DNA of 64,000 bases from Paenibacillus turpanensis (GTDB lineage Bacteria; Bacillota; Bacilli; Paenibacillales; YIM-B00363): the NCBI RefSeq assembly GCF_011421635.1, contig NZ_WTLI01000005.1:124001-188000 (forward strand), read 5' to 3'. This document shows positions 53,883 to 61,881 of this stretch, one piece after another (position 1 is the first letter of the stretch; every line of letters starts with the position of its first letter). The notes below the pieces were generated by a model, which worked only from the letters and a program-made list of their open reading frames with translations, was not told the origin of the DNA and did not search any database. The translations under genes and the position numbers were made by a program.

Positions 53883-54566
53883 CTATTTTCCGTTTAACCT
53901 CTCCGAGGCATCCGTATGAATCCCCTTCAGTCTCTTTTCGAAGGTCGCCCGCCAGCTTTCCGAAAGCGCATCTACCGAAAGAATCCGCTTTATACCGTCG
54001 ATATTATGCTTGTCGTGATGCATGATTTGATTTGCGTAAGAGACGGAAACTTCGGCGGGATGCTTTTGCCTGAGAACGAGCCGATCTCCTGGTCCGACGT
54101 AACCTTCTTGGAGAACTCGAAAATAATACCCGGTATAACCCGTTTCTTGAACCTTTACCGGAAGCTCCGGGATCCCGTATTTCATCGACAGCTTAAAGCA
54201 GGGCTGGCGCGGCTGGCTCACTTGCACGACCGCCTCTCCCAGCTCATATATATCGCCGATATGTACCTGCTCTTCTACAAGACCGGAAGTCGTGAGATTT
54301 TCCCCGAATGCGCCGTGCTCCAGCTTGAGAGTAAGCTCCTTCTCCCAAAAATCGTAGTGCTCATAAGGATAAACGCAGACCGCTTTTTCCTTACCGCCAT
54401 GATGCTTCAAATCCGCCTGTCCGTCACCTTCGAAGTGCAGAGTGCCGAGAAACACTCGTTCAGCTACCGGCTTTTTCACAATGCCGCTCATCACTTCCTT
54501 GTTTTGATAAGCAAACGACTGCGGCAATCCTACATTTAACGAAACCATGTCCACCGCTTTATGCAT
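53883..54566 (-). CDS. YiiM-like MOSC domain protein under a ZTP riboswitch
   Basis: A 227-residue MOSC protein with a C-terminal three-helix extension (SVSYANQIMHHDKHNIDGIKRIL), which is the YiiM layout. Core text: VFLGTLHFEGDGQADLKHHGGKEKAVCVYPYEHYDFW, FGENLTTSGL, VQVSQPRQPCFKLS with the single conserved cysteine. E. coli YiiM uses molybdenum cofactor to reduce N-hydroxylated purines such as 6-N-hydroxylaminopurine. The ATG at 54566 has AAGGAG and GAGGAG sites; the frame extends to 54614 with no site. The 5' leader holds a ZTP riboswitch and terminator, so expression should rise when the purine intermediate ZMP/ZTP accumulates. Confidence 0.9.
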   Translation of the reverse strand: MHKAVDMVSLNVGLPQSFAYQNKEVMSGIVKKPVAERVFLGTLHFEGDGQADLKHHGGKEKAVCVYPYEHYDFWEKELTLKLEHGAFGENLTTSGLVEEQVHIGDIYELGEAVVQVSQPRQPCFKLSMKYGIPELPVKVQETGYTGYYFRVLQEGYVGPGDRLVLRQKHPAEVSVSYANQIMHHDKHNIDGIKRILSVDALSESWRATFEKRLKGIHTDASERLNGK

Positions 54567-54653
54567 GTGCTCCTCACTCCTTTTCATTGTATACTCTTTA
54601 CTCCATTCACACATTGGGATCCTCTTTTAATCCGCTTCACACCACTTACCTGC

Positions 54654-54696
54654 AAAAATAAAAAGGCAAAGGAAGTTCGCTTCCCTTACCTTTGCC
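54654..54696 (-). terminator. Expression-platform terminator of the ZTP riboswitch
   Basis: GGCAAAGG pairs with CCTTTGCC, followed by TTTTTATTTTT on the minus strand. Its 5' arm overlaps the conserved CCTGGGC end of the aptamer, so folding of the aptamer and of the terminator exclude each other. Confidence 0.88.
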
Positions 54697-54760
54697 CAGG
54701 CGTACGGCGGTATCCATATGTGCTCCCCCGTGGTCGGCCACGTTACGCCAGTTGCACATA
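54693..54760 (-). ncRNA. ZTP (pfl) riboswitch aptamer
   Basis: On the minus strand the conserved blocks of the ZTP class appear in order and at normal spacing: ACTGGCG, then CGTGG with CCACGGGGGAGCA, then ACCGCCGTACGCCTGGGCA. The class binds ZMP/ZTP, signals of 10-formyl-tetrahydrofolate shortage. Ligand binding should prevent the overlapping terminator and switch the downstream gene on. The downstream gene is the YiiM-like MOSC protein, about 90 bases after the terminator, instead of a usual purine or folate gene. Confidence 0.9.
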
Positions 54761-54776
54761 CCAAATTCTACTTTTT

Positions 54777-54805
54777 ATCATATGCACAAAATGGAGACAT
54801 TTCAA
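54777..54805 (-). promoter_or_regulatory. Sigma-A promoter of the ZTP riboswitch transcript
   Basis: TTGAAA (54800-54805 on the minus strand) and TATGAT (54777-54782) are 17 bases apart. Transcription would start about ten bases before the aptamer. Confidence 0.8.
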
Positions 54806-54843
54806 TCCTTTTTTTAGACTAGCAATGTTCTTGGTGATCCTGT

Positions 54844-55731
54844 TTATTGCTGCGCAGCCGTAAACCGTTTACGGTTCTTTACCTGATATACGATTGCACT
54901 GATCCAGAGACCAATGATAAGTACATAAGCTGCGCCGATCCAAGAAGCGGGCATGAGGTCTAAGGATTGGATAACCGTACTTGCATTCGTTAGAATGATG
55001 AATCCGCCGACCAGCACCCCAAGCAAATACGATGGAATCATTTTTACCAGCCATGCAGCTAGCGGCGCGGCGGCCACACCGCCGATCATAAAGGCGATAA
55101 CCCACTGCCAATGGAATTGTTCCCATCCCAGGAAGATGGCGAAGCCGAGAGTAGCTGAAACCGCAATCGCGAACTCACTTGTATCGACGGTGCCGATCAC
55201 CTTGCGCGGCGTGCTCCCCTTCTGGGATAGGAGAACTGGTGTCGCGATCGGGCCCCATCCCCCGCCTCCAACGGCATCCATAAAGCCTCCGACTAGACCA
55301 AGCGGAGTAAGCAGCTTTTTGGTTGGGCGAAACGATTCCTGCTCATTTTTCGGACGCGATTGAAGTAAAAAGCGAAGCAGGATATAAACGCCGAGTGCCA
55401 GCAGGAAAAACGAGACAAACGGTCTGACAGCTTCCCCGGGAAGACTGCTCAAAAATGCGGCGCCGATAAAGGCGCTGATTGAGCCGGGAATAATGAGCCG
55501 GATGACGGCGGTTTTGTCTACGTTCTTAAACCAGATATGCGAAGCACCCGATGCGGCGGTCGTAGCAATTTCCGCCATATGAATCGAAGCCGATGCCACC
55601 GCCGGGGCTACACCGAAAAACAGCAGCAATGAAGCAGATGTAGCGCCATACGCCATTCCGAGCGCTCCATCAACGAGCTGTGCCGCAAAACCGATAATGG
55701 TAAAGATCAGTAGCTTTCTCAAAGTAACCAT
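54844..55731 (-). CDS. Sulfite exporter TauE/SafE-family protein
   Basis: A 295-residue membrane protein with eight or nine helices in two repeats: QLVDGALGMAYGATSASLLLFFGV and GLVGGFMDAVGGGGWGPIATPVLLSQKG are the paired family signatures, with GTVDTSEFAIAVSATLGF. Members move sulfite, sulfoacetate or other sulfur-bearing anions. The ATG at 55731 directly touches GGAGG; the TTG at 55722 has better spacing and may be used. It is a single gene whose stop lies just before the ZTP riboswitch promoter. Confidence 0.9.
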   Translation of the reverse strand: MVTLRKLLIFTIIGFAAQLVDGALGMAYGATSASLLLFFGVAPAVASASIHMAEIATTAASGASHIWFKNVDKTAVIRLIIPGSISAFIGAAFLSSLPGEAVRPFVSFFLLALGVYILLRFLLQSRPKNEQESFRPTKKLLTPLGLVGGFMDAVGGGGWGPIATPVLLSQKGSTPRKVIGTVDTSEFAIAVSATLGFAIFLGWEQFHWQWVIAFMIGGVAAAPLAAWLVKMIPSYLLGVLVGGFIILTNASTVIQSLDLMPASWIGAAYVLIIGLWISAIVYQVKNRKRFTAAQQ

Positions 55732-55927
55732 TCCTCCAATACGTGCTAGCCGTAGCTGAAACGGATCAAGCCGTTGTTTAGCTTTTTCTATAGGCCAGCA
55801 TATGAAGGATGGAGTGACGTGGAAACTTTTATCATAAATAATATTAAGGGTTGTTATAAGTAACGCTTATAATATTTTCCAGCTTTGTCCTTTATCGTCT
55901 CAAGAATGACAAGCGCCCATTCTTTCT

Positions 55928-57982
55928 TCAAAAACGGTCAAAAGACGGGCCAGATTCCAATATCGCGACCCCTCTGCCTTCAACCCGCAGCACGCGAGAG
56001 CAGGATACACCGGTGAGCAGCTCCGTCATGGGAGAATCCGGAAGTGTCACCTCCACCGCCTCCGCCCGATGATTCAGTATAAAGGTGTACGTCTTTCCGG
56101 CTTTACTGCGCTGCGTCACCTCCACGCCGGAAGGCGCATCAAGCACAGGGGCAATCCCCTTTTCCGCGCATAGGTTCGCCAGTAAACCTTGCATGAACTC
56201 CGGCTCCGGACTGCTTCCGACGTACCACGCCTGCCCTTTGCCATAGCGGTTTACCGTGACCGCCGGCATACCTTGATAAAAATCTGTCCCATACACGGCA
56301 GCGACCTCTGCCCCTTCCGAGTGAATCAAATCGCAAAGCAGGCCGCATGAATAGCGCTGCCGCTTTAGTTCACTGGGCTGTCCCCGCTCCGTAAGCACGA
56401 GCTCATTCATCTGTCCCGGTGGCAGCGCATCGATTTCCTCCACCCAGATGCCAAGCAGGGAGCGAAGCTCACCCGGATAACCGCCGACGGTCACTATATC
56501 CTGCTCATTCACAATACCGCTGAAAAACGTCGTCACGAAGATGCCTCCACGCTCGACGAAGCGTCTTATTTTCTCTGCGACACCGGGCTTCAGCATATAC
56601 AGCACGGGAGCAATGATGAGCTCGTATCGCGCGAAATCCTCCTCGACGCCGATCATGTTGGTTTGAATATGCAGCTGATACAGCGCATCGTAATACTTAT
56701 GCACCTCGTCAACGTACTTCAGGTCAACGCTTGGCCCGCTGGACAACTCCACTGCCCAGCGGTTCTCCCAATCAAACACAACCGCCGCCTTCGCTTCAAC
56801 GCGGGCGTCAAGGAGCCGGTCGGCCAGTCCCTGCAGCTCCCGGCCCAGCTCCGCGCATTCCTGGAACACGCGGGTATGCTCATGCCCCACGTGCTCGATG
56901 ACGGCACCGTGGAACTTTTCGCAGGCGCCAATCGAGCGGCGCAGCTGAAAGAACATGACCGTATCCGCGCCGCGGGCAACTGCTTGATAGCTCCACAGCC
57001 GCATCACGCCTGGGCGCTTCAAAGCATTGTACGGCTGCCAATTTTGCTGGCTTGGCGTCTGCTCCATCAGCATAAACGGCTGACCGCCTTTGAGGCCGCG
57101 CATAAGATCATGCGTCATCGCCGTGAAGCTAAACGGCGTATTATGCGACGGATAGTTGTCCCAGGAGATGACATCCAAATAAGGCGCCCAGCGAAAGTAG
57201 TCAAGCTCCGGATAAGTGCCCATCATATTGGTCGTCACCGCAATATCCGGGGTATACTTTTTCAGTTCCGAGTATTCGAGCCGGTAGCACGCCAGCAGGC
57301 TGTCGGATTGAAATCTTCGATAATCGAGTGAGATCGTCTGAAAGGTGGAGCGGCTGCGCCCCCATTCTTCACTTAACTCGTTAGGCGGCACGATTTCGTC
57401 CCAATCATAAAACGTATGGCCCCAGAATGAGGTGTACCACATCCTGTTCAGCGTATCCAAATCTTGATAACGTTCGCGCAGCCAGGCGCGAAATGCCGCC
57501 GCACATAAATCACAGTAGCAGTATCCGCCGTATTCATTGGACACATGCCATAGGAGAAGTCCCGGATGCCCGGCGTAACGCTCCGCCAGCTTCTCCGCTA
57601 AACGGGCGGAGTACAGCCGGTAGGTGGGGCTGTTCGGGCACGAATTGTGCCTTCCGCCGAATTTCCGCTTTCTCCCCATGTGATCGACCCGCAATACGTC
57701 GGGGTATTTGCGCGCCATCCACGCCGGATGTGCCCCGGTCGAAGTGGCAAGACACACATAAATCCCATCGCGGTACAGTCGATCCATAACATTATCGAGC
57801 TCTTCAAAGCGATATGTTTCCTCGTCCGGCTGCAGCTTGGCCCAAGAGAACACATTCACGGTCGCCACGTCGATTCCGGCAACCTTAAACATGCGCACGT
57901 CCTCTTCCATCACCGATGGATCCCACTGCTCCGGGTTGTAATCGCCTCCGTACCATATTTTAGGAAGCCTTGGATTCAACAT
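55928..57982 (-). CDS. GH42 beta-galactosidase
   Basis: A 684-residue glycoside hydrolase of family 42: TIM barrel (about residues 1-390), trimerisation domain (about 395-600) and a small beta C-domain. It begins PKIWYGGDYNPEQW, the classic GH42 start. The acid/base glutamate lies in LLWHVSNEYGGY, and the nucleophile in PFMLMEQTPSQQNW. The cysteine cluster CYCDLCAAAF binds zinc in related enzymes. No signal peptide. The ATG at 57982 follows AGAGG; the frame reaches 58045 only through a hairpin region. It is the last gene of the second sugar operon and splits galactosides imported by it. Confidence 0.94.
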   Translation of the reverse strand: MLNPRLPKIWYGGDYNPEQWDPSVMEEDVRMFKVAGIDVATVNVFSWAKLQPDEETYRFEELDNVMDRLYRDGIYVCLATSTGAHPAWMARKYPDVLRVDHMGRKRKFGGRHNSCPNSPTYRLYSARLAEKLAERYAGHPGLLLWHVSNEYGGYCYCDLCAAAFRAWLRERYQDLDTLNRMWYTSFWGHTFYDWDEIVPPNELSEEWGRSRSTFQTISLDYRRFQSDSLLACYRLEYSELKKYTPDIAVTTNMMGTYPELDYFRWAPYLDVISWDNYPSHNTPFSFTAMTHDLMRGLKGGQPFMLMEQTPSQQNWQPYNALKRPGVMRLWSYQAVARGADTVMFFQLRRSIGACEKFHGAVIEHVGHEHTRVFQECAELGRELQGLADRLLDARVEAKAAVVFDWENRWAVELSSGPSVDLKYVDEVHKYYDALYQLHIQTNMIGVEEDFARYELIIAPVLYMLKPGVAEKIRRFVERGGIFVTTFFSGIVNEQDIVTVGGYPGELRSLLGIWVEEIDALPPGQMNELVLTERGQPSELKRQRYSCGLLCDLIHSEGAEVAAVYGTDFYQGMPAVTVNRYGKGQAWYVGSSPEPEFMQGLLANLCAEKGIAPVLDAPSGVEVTQRSKAGKTYTFILNHRAEAVEVTLPDSPMTELLTGVSCSRVLRVEGRGVAILESGPSFDRF

Positions 57983-58024
57983 CGCTATCACGCCTCTTTT
58001 CATAAAATTGGAATTCAAGAAAAT

Positions 58025-58061
58025 AGGCCGCGCCGTTAGCCTCACGGATTCGGGGCGGCCT
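58025..58061 (-). terminator. Stem-loop between binding-protein and GH42 genes
   Basis: AGGCCGC-CC pairs with GG-GCGGCCT around a loop of about 17 bases, about 23 bases after the binding-protein stop. The following minus strand is ATTTTCTTG. A leaky terminator or a protective hairpin. Confidence 0.6.
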
Positions 58062-58083
58062 TGCTTCTCCAGCTTAGTTTGGC

Positions 58084-59790
58084 TTATTCACCGCTCCACA
58101 GCTTGATGCGGTCACGGACCATTTTCGTATATTCCTCGTTCAGCTTGTCGACCTTCGCTTTTTGCAAATCCTGCATAAACGCGTCCCACACCGCATCAAA
58201 CTGCTCCGGACTCGCCATAATCGCCTCGGGCACCCGTTTTTTCATAATATCCTGCGTTTTCTCGAAAATGACGTTTGCCTCAGAGCCCGTTTCAAAGCTG
58301 ATCGACCATGCGGCGCCATATGGACGCATCGGGAATTCGTCCTCACTCGGCCAAAAATCCTTATACACGGTCTTGCCGTATGCTTTCAGCGTCTCTTTGT
58401 CCGCTTCGGTATACTCGGAGATCACCTGCTCCGGGAAAATCGTTGTATAATAATTTCCGCTCGGGTCCTTCACGCCGTCGCCGTAACGAGGCGCTATAAA
58501 GTAGTTTTCAATCCCCGTTTTCTTCTTAAATCCGTTCTTGTCGTTCGTCTTCATCTCCTGATATTCAGGAAGAAACACGCGCTTGCCGTTCTCCACTTTA
58601 TAATGAACACCCTCGATGCCCCAGTTCAGCAGCACTTGGCCTTCGTCGGATGCGAGATAATCCAGAAACTTGATCAAACGCACCGGGTCCTTTGCGCTCT
58701 TCGTAATGCCGATGCCCCAGCCGGCCAAATACCCCGTTTCCTGGAACGAATGATCCTTATACGACTCATTTAGCGTCACCGGCAGCCGGGCATACGTCTG
58801 GTCGAACTTACCTTCCTTTTTTAATACATATTCCGCCTGCTCATAATCCCACTTCTGATCGATTGTGCCGAGTACGCGGCCGCTGGCGATCTTCGCCTTA
58901 TACTGGTCGTATTTCTGAATGAAGCTTTCCGGGTCAAGCAGCCCCGTATTGTACATATGGTTCAGCCAGCGAAAATACTCCTTTTCCTCCGGCCGCAAAT
59001 AGTGCAGCTTCGCCTCGTACGTCTTTTGGTCAATGTACATTTCGCCGTCATCCGGTGCGCCTGTGGTAAGGAACGCAGGATTCGTCGTAGAAATGAGAAT
59101 TTGCCACTCCCCGGCGTTCAGCGACATGCCGATATTCGGCTTGCCGTCCGCATCCGTCGGATGCTCCTTCAAGTAGGTGCGGATCGCATTTTCGTAATCC
59201 TTTACCGTTTCAATCTTCGGATACCCGAGCTCCTTCAGCACGCGGTGCTGAATTTGGAATCCGCCTCCAGCGTCAAAGTATTTATTATTCACGCCGGTCA
59301 CCGGAAGAATATAGATCGAGTGGTCTTCATTGCTCCAGCGCAGCCGGTTCATATATTCGCCGTACACCTTTTTAATGTTCGGACCGTGCTTATCAATAAG
59401 TTCCGTTAAATCGATCAGCGCTCCGGCATCGACGAGCTTTCCGGCGCTGCCCTTTGGCATGACCAGATCGGGGTAATCGCCGCTGGCGACCATGATGGAA
59501 AATAAATCCGTATCATTGCCCCCGACCGGAAACTCCTGCTTCAGCGTAATGCCTGTTTTTTCTTGTATGACCTTGCCGATGTCGCTCTGCATATCGTCCC
59601 AGTTCGGGTTTACATCACCATTGACGAGCCGAATCGTCATCGGCTCGGTGGAGCCGCCCTCCCCCTCGGCAGGCTCTGACGGGCCGGAGTTTGTGCAGCC
59701 GGCAGCGGCCACTAAGGAAGCAGCCAATACTAGTGCGGACAAGCGGCGGCGGACCGGTGATCCTCCCGCAAATCGAAAATTATTCGACAT
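58084..59790 (-). CDS. Oligosaccharide ABC transporter binding lipoprotein (LipO-like)
   Basis: A 568-residue solute-binding lipoprotein, longer than usual family 1 proteins and of the LipO/YtcQ type. Signal peptide with lipobox AAAGC near residue 32, then a Gly/Ser/Glu-rich start. Family text: RLVNGDVNPNWDDMQSDIGKVIQEKTGI, DLVMPKGSAGKLVDAGALIDLTELI, ILPVTGVNNKYFDAGGGFQIQHRVL. It binds the galactose-containing oligosaccharide, inferred from the GH42 gene downstream. It follows two permease genes in one operon. Confidence 0.93.
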   Translation of the reverse strand: MSNNFRFAGGSPVRRRLSALVLAASLVAAAGCTNSGPSEPAEGEGGSTEPMTIRLVNGDVNPNWDDMQSDIGKVIQEKTGITLKQEFPVGGNDTDLFSIMVASGDYPDLVMPKGSAGKLVDAGALIDLTELIDKHGPNIKKVYGEYMNRLRWSNEDHSIYILPVTGVNNKYFDAGGGFQIQHRVLKELGYPKIETVKDYENAIRTYLKEHPTDADGKPNIGMSLNAGEWQILISTTNPAFLTTGAPDDGEMYIDQKTYEAKLHYLRPEEKEYFRWLNHMYNTGLLDPESFIQKYDQYKAKIASGRVLGTIDQKWDYEQAEYVLKKEGKFDQTYARLPVTLNESYKDHSFQETGYLAGWGIGITKSAKDPVRLIKFLDYLASDEGQVLLNWGIEGVHYKVENGKRVFLPEYQEMKTNDKNGFKKKTGIENYFIAPRYGDGVKDPSGNYYTTIFPEQVISEYTEADKETLKAYGKTVYKDFWPSEDEFPMRPYGAAWSISFETGSEANVIFEKTQDIMKKRVPEAIMASPEQFDAVWDAFMQDLQKAKVDKLNEEYTKMVRDRIKLWSGE

Positions 59791-59864
59791 GGATCAATAC
59801 CCTCCTCATCGTTCGAATTTGGTAGCTCTCACAAGACGACATTGACGACCTTGCAAAATTTTTC

Positions 59865-60761
59865 CTAGCTTTTCACCGCGCCAAGCGTCATGCCCTTCAC
59901 AAAATACCGCTGAAGAAACGGATAAACGGTCAGGATCGGCACGGTAACGACAATCGTAATCGCCATCTTGATCGATTCCGGAGAAACCGACGCCATCGAC
60001 TGCTGCGTGTTCGGGTCGCGGTAGCTTTCGTTGCCCGACTGTGTGGACTGCAGCACCTTCATCAGCTCGTATTGCAGCGTTGTCAAATGCGGCTTGGACG
60101 AGTTGTACAGGAACGTATCGAACCACGAATTCCAGTGGCCGACGGCAACGAAAAGCGCAATCGTTGCAAGCACGGGCTGGCATAGCGGCAAAATCACCTT
60201 CCAATAAATCGTCCAGTCGTTCGCGCCGTCGATCTTCGCCGATTCCTGCAGCGCAGCGGGCAGCCCGTCGATGTAAGAGCGGATAATAAACACATTCCAC
60301 ACGCTAAGAATGGCGGGAACGATATATACCCAGAACGAGCCGATTAAGCCGAGGCCGCGCATAAGCATATACACCGGAATAAGCCCGCCGGAAAAATACA
60401 TCGTCAGCGCAAACACGACGGAGAGCCATTTTCGCGCTTGAAAATCTTGACGGCTTAGCACATAAGCAACCATGGATGCGGATAATACGCCGATGGCCGC
60501 GCCGAGCACGGTTCGAATGACCGAATTTCGCAGCCCCGTTAACAGCCCGTCGAACCGGAAAATCGTCTCGTAGTTTTGGAGCGTAAACTCCCGGGGGAAA
60601 ATGGTGATCCCCCCTTTGATCGTATCCATCGAATCGTTCAAGGAAATGGCCAGTACATTCAAAAACGGATACATCGTGACTACAGCTGCGAGACTCATTA
60701 CCACATATAAGAACCCATCAAAGAGGCGATCGCTAAACCGGCCTCCCAGAAGCTGCTTCAT
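59865..60761 (-). CDS. Sugar ABC transporter permease, YtcP-like
   Basis: A 298-residue CUT1 permease of the YtcP/LplC type with six helices. The first cytosolic part is followed by VMSLAAVVTMYPFLNVLAISLND, and the coupling loop is ALQESAKIDGANDWTIYWKVILPLCQPVLAT. The C-terminus YFVKGMTLGAVKS is the family end. GGAGGGAGGG precedes the ATG. It pairs with the upstream permease, 12 bases away. Confidence 0.94.
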   Translation of the reverse strand: MKQLLGGRFSDRLFDGFLYVVMSLAAVVTMYPFLNVLAISLNDSMDTIKGGITIFPREFTLQNYETIFRFDGLLTGLRNSVIRTVLGAAIGVLSASMVAYVLSRQDFQARKWLSVVFALTMYFSGGLIPVYMLMRGLGLIGSFWVYIVPAILSVWNVFIIRSYIDGLPAALQESAKIDGANDWTIYWKVILPLCQPVLATIALFVAVGHWNSWFDTFLYNSSKPHLTTLQYELMKVLQSTQSGNESYRDPNTQQSMASVSPESIKMAITIVVTVPILTVYPFLQRYFVKGMTLGAVKS

Positions 60762-60773
60762 GTCCCTCCCTCC

Positions 60774-61763
60774 TTAAATAACGCTTTGTTTAGTCAAGCG
60801 CTTATAGAAGCCATTGGCTGTAAAAACAAGCAGGATACCAACCACCGAATTAAAGATGCCGATTGCGGTGCCGTACGAAAAGCGGCTTAACTCAATTCCA
60901 TAGTTCAGCGCATACAAATCAATGACCTCGGAATAATCGCGTACGAGCGGGTTTCCGAGCAGAAATTGCTTTTCGAAGCCGGTACTGAGCAGGTTGCCGA
61001 TGGAGAGGATGAGCAGCACCATAAACGTCGTCTGAATCCCCGGCAACGTGATGTGCCACATTTTGCGAATTCGTCCGGCCCCATCCACCGTTGCCGCTTC
61101 ATAAAGCTCCGGATCGATTCCGGAAATCGCCGCTAAGAAAATGATTGAGTTCCAGCCCGTTTCCTTCCACACATCGCTTAAGGTAACGATCGTCCAGAAC
61201 CATTCTCCCTTCGCCATAAACGAAACCGGCTGATCGATGAAACCAAGCCACAAGAGCAGCTGGTTCACCGCGCCACCATCAGTAGAGAGCATTTTCGAGA
61301 CGAGCCCGGCCACGACGACCCACGACACAAAATGCGGCAAATACGAAATCGTTTGGATCGAGCGCTTAAACAGCGCCCCCCGAATTTCATTGATCAGCAG
61401 CGCAAAAACAATCGGGATTGTGAAATTTGCGATCAAGCCCATGATGCTCATCCCGAGCGTATTGCGCAGCACGAGGTAAAAGCGCTCATCGGCAAACAGC
61501 TCTTGAAAGTTCTGAAGCCCAACCCATTTTTGCTCCATCAACGAACGCCCCGGCCGGTAATTTTGAAACGCCATCAGCCAGCCCCATAAAGGAACGTAGC
61601 TGAAGATGACCAGCCAAACGAGAAAGGGCATCGACATGAGATACAAGTAACGCTGCTGAAGCATCGTTCGGAAGAAGCGCCGCCTCCGCGCAGAGGTGAC
61701 CCCTGGTGGCTGCGCTTCCCCTTTCGTTGTTAGCGGTTTCACAGAACAACACCTCACCGTCAT
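60774..61763 (-). CDS. Sugar ABC transporter permease, LplB/YteP-like
   Basis: A permease of about 329 residues of the LplB/YteP type: YLYLMSMPFLVWLVIFSYVPLWGWLMAFQNYRPG at the first helix, coupling loop ELYEAATVDGAGRIRKMWHITLPGI, and GFEKQFLLGNPLVRDYSEVIDLYALNYG, the external loop common to this subtype. The ATG at 61763 has AAGGAAG; an earlier frame reaches 61805. Its ATPase is again not encoded locally. A candidate cre site lies 75 bases upstream. Confidence 0.93.
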   Translation of the reverse strand: MTVRCCSVKPLTTKGEAQPPGVTSARRRRFFRTMLQQRYLYLMSMPFLVWLVIFSYVPLWGWLMAFQNYRPGRSLMEQKWVGLQNFQELFADERFYLVLRNTLGMSIMGLIANFTIPIVFALLINEIRGALFKRSIQTISYLPHFVSWVVVAGLVSKMLSTDGGAVNQLLLWLGFIDQPVSFMAKGEWFWTIVTLSDVWKETGWNSIIFLAAISGIDPELYEAATVDGAGRIRKMWHITLPGIQTTFMVLLILSIGNLLSTGFEKQFLLGNPLVRDYSEVIDLYALNYGIELSRFSYGTAIGIFNSVVGILLVFTANGFYKRLTKQSVI

Positions 61764-61837
61764 TTCTTCCTTGCATTCATCATATCGAAGGAGAATGACC
61801 GTCAAAACCCGATTAATTCATCCGAAAATCATATACA

Positions 61838-61851
61838 AATAAGCGCTTTCA
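61838..61851. promoter_or_regulatory. Candidate cre site before the GH42 transport operon
   Basis: On the minus strand TGAAAGCGCTTATT matches 10 of 12 fixed positions of the cre consensus. It lies in the 118-base gap between the YesN gene and the first permease gene. Confidence 0.5.
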
Positions 61852-61881
61852 CAAATGTCTGTGAGCATTTGACTCCTTTTC

